Below, piece by piece: positions 11,991-21,929 of a stretch of DNA of 64,000 bases; within the stretch, counting starts at the first letter, position 1; every line of letters starts with the position of its first letter. The notes beneath the pieces were generated by a model. The model did no database searches and was not told the origin of the DNA. It saw only the letters and a program-made list of their open reading frames with translations. The translations under genes and the position numbers were made by a program. Source of the stretch: Morchella semilibera (lineage: Eukaryota; Ascomycota; Pezizomycetes; Pezizales; Morchellaceae). The stretch is taken from assembly GCA_009192285.1 (NCBI GenBank), contig WBVU01000008.1, positions 682,001 through 746,000 of the forward strand, given 5' to 3'.

Positions 11991-13265
11991 ATATATTAAT
12001 CATATATTGTGTCGTCGATTGCGACCCATTCTCCGACTCATTTAACAGTTGTATGTAGCTATACGGCAGAGCTCCTACAAGGGGTTCGGCGCTTCCCATT
12101 CTCTCTCCGGAGAGTGTCCCGGGGGGGGGGGGGCTCGACACTCTCCATTTCCCATGTCAGGGCATGAAATGTGGTATCGGTCTCTGAAATATGATATTGG
12201 GCTCTAAATCTATAGTATCGAAGTCCGCGGTGTGGGTTAGGGGCCGAAATATGATATCGGGGTAAAAATTAACTTTACTCTTCATGGTCGGAGGTGCGGG
12301 ATGTGATGTAGAAGACCGAGTTGTGACACCGGGTCAGAATAAACATTAAATTTCGTGTCGGAGGCTAAAAAAACCTTAATTCTCTATTTTCTATGCCCTC
12401 TAACAGCCCCCGACCTCCGCCAGTAGCCTTTCCGACATGCATCCGAGTTAGGGCCCCGTCAAATATACAAGAGGAAGATACAGGGAGTAAGACGGTTATA
12501 AACCGGTTATAAACTCAGTTCCAATTGAAAGGGAGTTAGATACTGTGGCAGGGTTAGGGTTATTAAGCAATAGCACAGGAGGGCACACCCGCAGACAAAA
12601 GATACACCCGTATTTTCGGCTTATGTGATCCGGAATATCGTGTAGTCATAAACACCAGTTTCCAACAGCTTGAGTATTTTGCCCTGTTTTAAACAAGGTC
12701 TCCAGTATCTCACGGGACCCTGATCCGCGGATCCGAGTGCTGCCAATACCTCCGCAAAGGCCTCACTAGGACTCGGAACAATAGAGCCCCAGCCCCCTGG
12801 TAGGAGCCTGGATACGAGCGCCCGCGGCTGGAAAAAACAGTGTACGCTACTGACGGTGTTTATGTTAGCGCCAAGTCTCTACAGCAGTAAGCAAAAGGTC
12901 ATAGAATGCAATTGAGGCATTCAACCGCAAATCTTTCCAGCCGCATTCAATGCCTTTTTACTTACCGCTGCACTTGTTTGTGGGAAATATGGGCAAAAAC
13001 TGCTAAGAAAATTAGCATATTTCTAAACATAAACCTAAGCATATGCTATTAATGGGGTATACATCGCTAAAGGTAGAAACGGCATGCAATATCAACGAGT
13101 CTACTTTAGGTCGCTATTTGAAAACCTCCGGACAGAAAACACTTGAAGAGTTACATCAGGAATGTCAAATATTGACAGTAACGGAAGAGAGGGCTTTGAC
13201 TTGACGGCTTCAACATACCCACAAATAGGGAGACACTTAGTCTCGTTCCCAGACCTAACTGGTTT
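11991..13265. other. Intergenic with short repeats, no gene seen
   Basis: It holds a G run (about 12121-12134) and loosely repeated blocks built on GAAATATGATATCGGG at 12170-12310. GTCGGAGG motifs at 12290 and 12357 suggest decayed members of the flanking repeat family. No open frame longer than about 60 codons looks coding. Confidence 0.4.
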
Positions 13266-13334
13266 GTGATTGAAATTACAGGGGTATTATTTTCACAAAC
13301 CGGAACGGTCTGGTGTGCTTACCCAAAAGGTTTG

Positions 13335-13490
13335 TACCAGTCCTTTTTTTTGCCCGGTTGCTATGCCAAAAGTCCGGTTTCTATGCCAAAGAGCCCCCCA
13401 AAACTCCGGATTCTGCACCAAAAAAGTCCCGTCGCCCTCCAAAATCGCCGGTTACTGTGCCAAAAACTCCGGATTCTCTACCAAATCATT
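13335..13490 (+). repeat. Degenerate tandem repeat, GCCAAAA..TCCGG units
   Basis: Units of about 20-30 bp with a GCCAAAA or ACCAAAA core and a TCCGGTTTCT or TCCGGATTCT core occur five to six times. All three plus frames are open as a side effect. It sits just before a partial copy of the GTCGGAGG repeat. Confidence 0.45.
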
Positions 13491-14175
13491 TAGAAACCCG
13501 AAAGGTTATTGCTCCAGACCCTACTGTGATGAACCTAAATTATACAACAACCACCACCACCACTAACATCACCGTATGGGCTGGGAACGAGACTAGGAGA
13601 CACTCTACTATCTTGCCAACAGTATCCTACACGCACATATTGGTGACAGAACACAATGTATTGGATGCCACCTGACGTACCGGTTCTTGTACCGCCACGT
13701 GTGTGTTACTACAGTATATACCAAAAAAGCGGGTGTATCTAGTACCTTATCTGTCAGAATACCATGACACTCCGGTATTGCTACAGCATTGCTATGGTAT
13801 AATGGCCGAAACTCCGATCTAATTCGGAAGTTTTTCACGATACCGTATTGCTATGGTATCTATTACATCCCCTTTTTTGGTACTGTATGTAATCAACAAG
13901 GCCAAGCCTGTTCCACTCGGCGCTGTCCTGGCGCTTGTTACATGGCATCGCTTGTAACTTTTCAACCAGACAAGATATCAATCTGTGAAATCAAAATCTC
14001 TATTATACCTATACCTGCAATTTGATTTCACATATTTTTGGAGGGGTATTGTTTAATATCAGTCGTATATTGTGGCTGGAACAGGTGGCGTAGCCTGGTT
14101 CTGTTGCCACATCAACCACCGCATCTCATCTTTATCCTCCTAGACATCCCCCACAGACCAGCAGCACCCACAGCT

Positions 14176-15447
14176 ATGCGTAAGGACCGTTACATACCCC
14201 AAGGTTCCCCGCTCAGCTGCATGCCGTCACTGCCGAGACCTGCTTCGTCAGAGCCTCACCTCGTCCTCGACCCCGCGACACCTGCGGAGGACCAGACTAA
14301 ACCGTTTCAGACCCCCCCTCTCTCCGTATCCGCCTTCTTCACCGTGATCGAGAGCTTTCTCGAGAGCGATTACTACTCCGAGCAGGGGCAGTCTCTCGTG
14401 CTCGAGCATGTCGCACCGTCTCGCTTCAGCTATTTCCAGGACTGGATACAGGAGCGGAACAAGCACCTCCGGTTTGCTAGCCACCCCCCCCCCAAGAAAG
14501 AGATCAGTACCTTTGATATATGGTGGCTAACTAACATGCATAGCTACGCGTACGACGAGCCACTCCGCACCCTCACCCTCCGTGCAATGCCCACGGCCGT
14601 GCACGAGGCGCTCATCACCTGGCTGACAGGGGTAGTCAACAACCTACACACCATCCTCTCCACCGACGAGAAGTCGCGATCGCGCGTGTCGCTGGTCGGC
14701 AGCCGCAATGTGGGTCTGCGAAGTGGGTCAGTGCGCCAGCCGGATGCGGCCTTCTTCTCTGCGCGGCTCGCGGCGGATGGGCGGTGGCAGCGCGATCCTT
14801 TCCCGAGGGTGGTGTTCGAGGTCGCATTCAAGCGGCGGTATAAGGAGGTGGTGGAGGTGGCAAGGCAGTGGTTGACGGGGTCAGGGGGCAGAGTCGTGGT
14901 CGTGGTGGTTGTGAATATCGAGGAGGGGGCTATTACGGCTGCGGGCGCTGAAGCGGAGGGGGCGGTGGTGCAAGACAAGGACGAAGATGAAGAGGGGGAG
15001 GAACGTTTCTCTTCGCCCTCCCACCTCGAGGAGTTCCATAGAACCTGTCACAGTGACACATCGCAGTGGGTTGGACCCCTCATGGCCACAATCGAACTCT
15101 TCCGCCTCTCCGGCGCCGAAATAGTCCGCGATGGGCCCAAATACGTATATATATCCCCACCCACTATATCACCGCTCCTTTAACCAAACCAGGAGATTCA
15201 GAACATGCTCCCACGCACTCCCGAGCCGGACCCTGTGCTGCAAATCGCGGACCTGATGCCGGGCTGCGCGGCGGACGATCACCGCGTCGTCCCGCTGCCG
15301 CTGGAGCCGTACCGCGAGGAGCTGGACATGGCAGTGACGGATTTGGCGTTGGCAAGAAATGCGGCGGTGCATACGGCGCGGAAGAGGGCCAGGGGCGAGG
15401 GGGCCGGATTCGACGGAGAGGAGTTTGAGCAGCAGGAGCAGGAGTAA
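14176..15447 (+). CDS. PD-(D/E)XK nuclease-like protein
   Basis: Proposed exons: 14176-14471, 14544-15144, 15193-15447 (383 residues). The 48-nt second intron (GTATATAT to CCAG) joins PKY to EIQNMLPR and removes a stop. The first (72 nt, with CTAACTAAC before the acceptor) is a multiple of three without a stop, so it may be retained. The motif RQPDAAFF (D166) followed by RVVFEVAFK (E191, K195) resembles the PD..(E)xxK core of Uma2/restriction-endonuclease-fold proteins, which are common as lineage-expanded fungal families of unknown role. A run of acidic residues follows. Another possible start is the ATG at 14221. Base composition is much more GC-rich than the flanks. Catalytic activity is not certain, since the E-x3-K spacing is unusual. 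Confidence 0.6.
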
Positions 15448-15518
15448 GAGGGGAGGGACACGAAGAGGGTTCGGGGTAGGCACCTCCCAATGCCAGTATT
15501 CTTGGACAGAATCAGGGA

Positions 15519-15669
15519 GTTATGGAAGCAGTTAAGTCAGTGGAAGAGGATCAAGCGGGCTGTAATGCTATTGGCGTGATTAACATATCAGATGATGAGG
15601 TCTCAGAGCTTCAAGTGCTCCACAATGCTACTATTACCAAGGAAGGTTCCTCATCTCCCTTTTGCTAGG
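15519..15669 (+). CDS. Short acidic ORF with a SUMO-interaction-like motif
   Basis: A 49-residue frame begins MEAVKSVEEDQAGC and contains VINISDDE, a hydrophobic stretch followed by acids as in SUMO-interacting motifs. It lies 70 bp after the PD-(D/E)XK gene. It could be the remnant of a transposase C-terminus, a small gene or chance. The rest of 15448-16392 holds no recognisable gene and becomes AT-rich towards the Fot1/pogo element. Confidence 0.2.
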
Positions 15670-16492
15670 ACCGGCGGTATGAACCCACGTTTTGATATCC
15701 CCTCTTCTCACAATTTTAGGCTCGATTGGCCATCAAACCTACGTTATTCTTAGGGGTTGATCTACAGGTGAAGGCAAGAAAACAAGGTTATATTGATTAC
15801 TCTTCAGCCTTGGTTTAAGGAGACTTGTGGGATAGGGATTAGGGACAGTATTCTTAACCAAGTATTTGCTTGTGTATTTTGTGTCTATCCTTCCCCCACT
15901 CTAATCCGGACCGCCATTATGCTTTCTCTTTTCATCTTCTTTTGGTAGAGGCTCTGAGCAAGGAAACCTTATAGAGCAGTGCGATTAGTAGTTAAAAGCA
16001 GTTACTATAGTTTAGACATCTTGCAGTAGGAATAAGTCTTTATACCACTGGATATACTCTATGTAATGATTGTACCTAGGAGTAATATAAATAATTTCGC
16101 AACAATACTTGCTCTGTAAATGAATGTTATTGTATTTTAAATTTTAGAAATGATGGCTCGAGAGGATCAGTTTGGGGGAGGGTGGGGTAGCCTTGCGGGC
16201 TGGTGGCAGTCTTAACCTGACATCTTGATGAAGGAGTGGCTAAAGTACAGCCACTCTGTAAAAGTGTTATTCATTTCGTTAGTTTAGTTTTAATTAATAT
16301 CATTACATAGTGTGGTACCCGTAATTTTGTTATTAAAATTTAGATACAAACTGCGGAAATATATAATATAATTCATGACTAAATAAAAGGTAACGTTTGG
16401 TACGGGGTAACGGGACAAGACAGGGTAATAGGGAACGACTTCAGGGTCAGCTGCGGGGTCAATAGAAATCCCGTTAACCACCAGACAACAAA

Positions 16493-18982
16493 ATGCCAAA
16501 ATACAAGCAAAGAGATATCACCAACAGGAAGGAGGACAACATTCAGGCGGCAATAAGGGACTTCAATTCAGGAAGGTTCAGCACTATGAGAGCCGCTGCA
16601 GCTGAATATGATGTCCCAATCAATACCCTTAGCTGAAGACTTAAGGGGGCACAACCACGATCCCAATCTCACCCTGAGAGCTCTCTACTTACACCTGAAC
16701 AAGAGGAAGCTATTGTGCGACTTTGTTTGAAGCTGGATAGCTGGGGCAACCCGTTAAAGTTGCCTTATGTGAAGGCTTTAGCACTTCATTTGCAACCTAT
16801 CGAGCATAAAAAAGAACCAGGAAAGCATTGGATATCCAGATTTCTCAACCGGCACCCTATACTTGCTAGTAAAATAGCTACTCGAATTGATAGACAGCGA
16901 GCAACTGCTGATAACCCGAAGGTTTTAGCATATTTCTTTCAGCTTGTATGTCCATTACCTCCATTGTTATGAAAACCATACTTATATATCCGTAGCTGGA
17001 AAAGGTTGTTAGAGAGCACAATATTCAACCAAATAACATATGGAATATTGATGAGAAGGGGTTTTTGATAGGGCCAGCAGCCAAATGTCGGGTAATTTGC
17101 CGTAGAGGGAGGAAGAATCCGAGATTGGTACAGGATGGGACCATGTCCCAGCGTCTTGGCATTTGTTCCAACAGTTCGGTAGGCGATGTACAGTTGTGAT
17201 TGTTAGGGTAATGTTAAGCGAGAGCGGGGAGTGCGAGGTGGAGGCTGTCGTCATTAGGTTCTGGGAGGTTCGATGCCGTGATGGATTGGTAATGTAGAAT
17301 AGCGGAGATGTTGGGGAGGATTACGGGGTGTGGTAGAAACGGGTTTCTATGAGGTCTCATGAGCGAAAGTGTGAGTCATAGCGGACTAGGGGAGGAGGTG
17401 TGTTAAATAGCGGGGATAGATGTTTTCCTTAGTCCTTTCTTTCTTTTCTCTCTGTCTCGTCTTCCTGTTCTCTCGGTACATAGGAATCTACTCCTATCTC
17501 TAAGCCATAGCCTCTCGTACCAAAGACTCGATCCTCTGACAAGAGGAAACTCATAGCACTTCTCATCGTTCTCGTTGAGGTCCATTCGGTCCTCACTCTC
17601 CCTGCTCCGGGCTCTTGTGCCTTTGCTCTTGCCTTTGCCTTTGCCGGTGCCTGTGCTTGTGCATGCCCGGTGTTGTCCCTGTCTTCATCAGCCCCTCGTC
17701 GAGTAGACTGTGCTCCTCGAGTTCCTCTGCGTCATCATTGTCATCTTCTTCTTTGCGTCGGGTTACTCCGTCACAGAGCAGAAACTTCGTAACAGTAATT
17801 GAAGGGGTATCAGCTGCCGGAGGATTGCTGAAACCAATGATTATACATCAAGGAAAATCACATATTACTGGCTGGTATACTTATGGTGATGCAAAGGAGC
17901 CGGCTACTTTTGCAATATCGAGCAAGGGGTGGACAGATAACGAATTAGGTGTGGAATATATCAAAGAAGTATTTGACAAACAGACTAAGGAAATGTTAGT
18001 ATGTCTATTCATAATATAAAACATACTAACAGAATCTAGGGCTGATGGAGGAACCCGTCTCTTAATCCTGGATGGTCATAATTCCTACACCAGCCCCGAT
18101 TTCTTAATATATGCTATCGAACATGATATCATTATTTTATGTCTTCCTTCTCATACCAGCCATATTCTCTAGCCTTTGGATGTTGGTCTATTTGCTAAAC
18201 TACAACGCTACTACTCAGCTGAACTTGATAAATGGACTAGTCATGGTCTCAGAACCGTTAATAAAGCGGAATTCTTCAAGTATGTATATTCATATAAAAT
18301 ACAACTAGTATAACCACTAATGTACATCAGACTGTTGATTGAAGCTAGAAAGCAATCATATAGCACAAGGGCGATCAAAACTGCATTTGAAGCAACTGGA
18401 ATATATCCACTCAATTCAAGGAAGGTATTACAGGTACCGGCCAGGAGTATTCTCCAAAATAGTCCTTCACCACCTCAAACGCAGCTACCTACCACACCAA
18501 AGACTGGTCGGCAGCTCAACCGATTAGGGAGAGAGCTCTTAGGACTCATACAATCAGAAACCCCACGGTCCCAAAGAATCAGAGCTGGTATAAAAAAGAT
18601 AGTGAAGTTTGGAGAGAAAGCGGATGCAAATCTTGATGTGGAGGTATTCCGGCACCAACAACTCAGGGAACAAGTATCTAAGAGGCCCAAAAGGCCTACT
18701 CAAGACCACCAAGTACTATCTAGAGCGCGTGTGGTTTCCATACAGGATCTAGTACGTCTTAGGAACGAGAGACTTTTAGCAGATCAAAGGAAGAGAGTCA
18801 AAGCCAAAGCCAAAGTCCCATGCAAAAGAACATCTAACAAGCAAGTAACAGTAGAGAGTAGCGAGTCTGAGCATTGGGAGGAGCATGAGACAGAGTCAGA
18901 GGAGAGCATGAGCGAACTACAGGATGGTAATAATGGAGGTATAGGGGATGTGATAGTGGTAGGGCGCCGGGAAGCATCTTGA
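16493..18982 (+). pseudogene. Fot1/pogo transposase (DD35D), broken
   Basis: Exons 16493-16945, 16996-17994 (with the LTR-A insertion 17144-17775 plus one target duplication inside), 18040-18279 and 18331-18982 share consistent phase and encode 568 residues. The order is an N-terminal psq-type helix-turn-helix (from MPKYKQRDIT), a Tc5/CENP-B-type HTH (WISRFLNRHPIL), then the DDE domain: D170 in NIDEKGF, D283 in LILDGHNS, D319 in PLDV, the last two separated by 35 residues as in Fot1. The tail is basic then acidic. Two in-frame stops occur, TGA at 16634 (from CGA) and TAG at 18170 (from CAG); there is no frameshift. Three introns of 50, 45 and 51 nt have usable branch sites. Confidence 0.85.
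17144..17775 (+). mobile_element. Solo LTR, family LTR-A, copy 1
   Basis: The LTR begins TGTCCCAGCG and ends CCGTCACA, 632 bp. Near-identical 5-bp target duplications GACCA and GAGCA flank it. It sits inside exon 2 of the Fot1/pogo transposase and is therefore younger than that element. It has no coding region. Internal parts are a TTAAATAGCG box followed by a CT-rich run and a variable GCCTTT-type hexamer tract. Confidence 0.85.
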
Positions 18983-19406
18983 TATCTTGCATACATGACA
19001 ATATATAATGCTCTCTGCCTTCTAATCTCTCTACCTTCTCCTGTAGTTTGGAATTCTCCTATATGCTAGCTGTTACTCATAGGTAGGTCGTGGTCCTCGC
19101 CTGTAGTTGTCCCACTTTCCCATCATATCCCGTTACCATATACCAAACGTTAAGTCATTGGTCTTATTCTTCACTGATTCTGGCCATCATTGGTAATTGG
19201 CTGGGGAAGTCTTGTCTTGGGGCTATTGCTGGTCTGCCAATATTACATAACAGAAATCAGGACTACGAATATCTTTGGCGAGCGGCTGTATCTTTGTTAT
19301 CTCCCCAAAAATTGGTTAAAGGATCAACTCTGCCAATTGCAATTTTGGTTTACGAACAGCTAATGAATCACAGTTGAATGTTTCTATAAAGGTATTCCCA
19401 ATTCCC

Positions 19407-20479
19407 TTCGCTGGTGATTAGCTGCTGTCAACTTTTGAGGGGCCACTCGGGCGAATGGCTAGGGCACCGGTAAAAGTAGACCGGTCAGTAGCTAGTAGTA
19501 TTCAGTAAGGATATAGCATCCATCCGCATCTTGACCAAGAACGGGGAAAGAATTGAAATCATCGACTTCTAGAATCTCGAAGTGAAGAAAAACACAAGGT
19601 GGAATTTGTGGGCACGGGCGCCAAACGGGAATGTGGCTGTTCAGTATCGTAAATAGAACCAAAATAATACCTTCGGCGACATGTGATGCGACGTTTAATC
19701 CAACTTAGACTAGCTAGCTAGGAGACTGTCTTTAATTGGGGCTTGGGGGTGTGGCAAGGCCTTCTTTTCGGTGTAAGGTAGACTGTCATTAGTACCGAGC
19801 TGTCGAGAATTTAGACCTTCGGAATATCATTTTTTAGGATGGAAGTAACAAAAAGCCAGAGTGATTTAGGGCCCCAAGCACCGCAGCAGCTTCCGAATTA
19901 AGCACTTGGGGTATAGGAAAAACATGGAGGCACAAAGTTTGGAGGCATCGGAACCGACGATCAAGTGTTCATTCAGCCAACCACCGAATCAGGAGGCAGA
20001 GCACGTGAAAGCCTCATAGATCTGATTACAGAGGGCCCAAGAACCTGGAAGCTGGGTCTAGAGCAGGTACAGCGGCGGGTAATAAGTCATCGGATGACCT
20101 AACCACAATTTTGCCTGCAAACGCGCGTTCTGGTGACGTTCCGTCCGACGACTTATTACCCACCGCTGTACAATATCTAGTTCGGCCAATAGGAATCTTT
20201 CCATACCTGCGCGATCCACCACCTACAGGGCCCTTGCATTGCACAGATGAATCGTTGTTATTGGTTCGGTTGGATATCTGTCCTGGCACCGCACCACAAT
20301 AAGCGAACATACATCATCTATCGCTTATCTCTTTTGCTCGTGAAGCTACCAACATTAAAGGAGGCTACAGAGTGCACCGTGCACCCGAAAATTCCCTCAG
20401 AAATATGCCGCCTGTACTGACTGGTTCATGGTTCCGGAGGTGGCCCCTCAAGAGTTGGCAGCATTTAATCACCAGCGAA
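19407..20479. mobile_element. Non-autonomous TIR element, about 1.07 kb
   Basis: Inverted repeats of 40 bp, matching at 36 positions, lie at 19407-19446 (starting TTCGCTGGTGATTA) and 20440-20479 (its reverse complement). The interior has no transposase frame. A target duplication is not clear, so the superfamily is unknown. Its left end lies about 250 bp after the Fot1/pogo element; 19151-19406 between them holds nothing recognised. Confidence 0.65.
20058..20180. repeat. Inner palindrome within the TIR element
   Basis: Two 37-bp arms (20058-20094 and 20144-20180) match as reverse complements at about 31 positions and share TACAGCGG and GGGTAATAAGTC. The loop is about 49 bp. It may be a small MITE inserted in, or a structural part of, the larger TIR element. 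Confidence 0.55.
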
Positions 20480-21234
20480 AGAGATACACATTGTTTGAAC
20501 CGACATCTGTAGGGGATTAGTCATGAAGTTATATAGTTCACGAATGGGAATTATTTTGTTATTTTTTCAGGGTGTCGGGAATCGCAACGTGTGTTATTGG
20601 TTATTTGAATGCAGTTTGATTTCTAGCATCAAGGGAGTGAGCGGAGCGGGCTTTGGAAAGAAGGAAGCGAACCAACCGTTGATGAATGAGGGGGCGGTGT
20701 GTCGTTTAGAATAGGGACAGTAGGGGTTATGACTCCCCCCTGTTGTTTGTCCAGCTACGAAGTAGACCCCCCCCCCGGGGGACTGTAACGGTGCCACATG
20801 AACAGGTGCCACTGATCATGAGGCTCTGCCCATAGAGACGTCTTGGAAGTCCCCTAAAGCAGCGACACAGCCCCACCTTCCCGATCGGGAACAGTCCAGG
20901 ATACTTGGCTACAACATGCAGTTAAATGAATGGACGTTTTCTTTTAATCCATCACAACTAGCTACCTTTGGACCGGCTTCTACATTCCTTCGGCACCACA
21001 TTGATAAACGAAGCGAAGTGCAGCATCAGATTGCAAGCAAAAGTCACCTCGTGCCTAGAACACACGGGCGTTTATCGGGATGTCGGCTTACCGGATTACA
21101 CGTGGGTTCCGTTCCATGCTAGCCCATCACCCCCGTGAGTTTGCGTATCATCTACGCGGTTCCGGTCTCGTTCAACCGATCCGTATCATCAAACCCATTT
21201 GCACCCAAGCATATCAACTGTGTCCGGCGAGTTA

Positions 21235-21405
21235 TAGCAAAAGCTTGTTATAACGGTACGCTCCGGAATAGAATTTGGTACCGTTATAGAAAGGTTACCC
21301 TTATATAAAACGTACTAGTGCTGAAGGCCGAGCAAAAAGGACCGGGAAGTGCTACCGCTATAGAGAGATTACCCTTATGGAAGGTACGTTATAGCACGCC
21401 ACCGA
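21235..21405. repeat. Short palindrome and direct repeats
   Basis: TATAACGGTAC (21249-21259) and GTACCGTTATA (21278-21288) form a perfect 11-bp inverted repeat. A 26-bp block starting TACCGTTATAGAAAGGTTAC is repeated once, diverged, about 73 bp downstream, ending with TTACCCTTAT in both. The rest of 20480-21478 contains no gene that I recognise; a C run lies near 20770. Confidence 0.45.
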
Positions 21406-21584
21406 TGTATGCATAAGTACTTACTATGTGGCTCCATAGAAGTACTCGACCGACGGGAGCACTTCCAAGCCGGATGATTTGGCTAACCGGGTCATAAAGC
21501 TGGAGAAGGTAATGTTTGCAACGGTACACCTGGGTATTTCGAGTGAGCATTGCTTTAACTGTTATCTAGGTTTTAAGCACCACG

Positions 21585-21929
21585 ATGGAGGGCGGACTCC
21601 AGAAGGTGAAGGACGAGTTAAAGGAAGAGGTGAAGGGCGAGTTAACAATGAGCTTGGAAAAAGGCTTGGAAAGGAGCTTAGGGGAGAGTTTGGGGGAGAG
21701 CTTGGGAAAAAGATTGGAAAAGAGCTTGGAAAGGAGCTTGGAAAAGAGCTTGGAAAGGAGCTTGGAAAGGAGCTTGGAAAAGAACTTGGGGGAGAGCTTG
21801 GAAAAGAGGTTAGAAAAGGGTTTGGCAATGGCCAATGATGGAATCAAAGATCTCCGTGCATGGGTAAGATGGATTGTGGGTACATTTTGTGTTGGGGTAC
21901 GTTATCGGTGGGTGGATTCTCCTGCATAA
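21585..21929 (+). CDS. Possible coiled-coil protein built on a 12-bp minisatellite
   Basis: A 114-residue frame begins MEGGLQKVKDELKEEVKGEL, continues as SLEK/SLER repeats (about residues 22-78) and ends in a mixed segment with WVRWIVGTFCVGV. The repeat is a 12-bp unit GAGCTTGGAAAG (21655-21820), a multiple of three, so other frames on both strands also stay open. The non-repeat head and tail favour this frame, and the period of four suits a helix. It resembles no family I can name and may be fortuitous. Confidence 0.35.
   Translation: MEGGLQKVKDELKEEVKGELTMSLEKGLERSLGESLGESLGKRLEKSLERSLEKSLERSLERSLEKNLGESLEKRLEKGLAMANDGIKDLRAWVRWIVGTFCVGVRYRWVDSPA

Larger units (their letters stand above)
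16393..19150 (+). mobile_element. Fot1/pogo-type DNA transposon, split by a solo LTR
   Basis: Terminal inverted repeats of about 24 bp begin ACGTTTGGTA at 16393 and end TACCAAACGT at 19150, with about three mismatches (GGTAACGGGA is shared). TA flanks both ends (16391-16392 and 19151-19152), the expected target duplication for Tc1/mariner-pogo elements. The transposase fills the interior. Without the 637 bp added by the solo LTR the element is about 2.1 kb. Confidence 0.85.

Noticed and set aside
17615-17780. Cys/Leu-rich frame before the second half of the Fot1/pogo transposase
   Set aside because: It is LTR-A sequence read by chance into the transposase frame.
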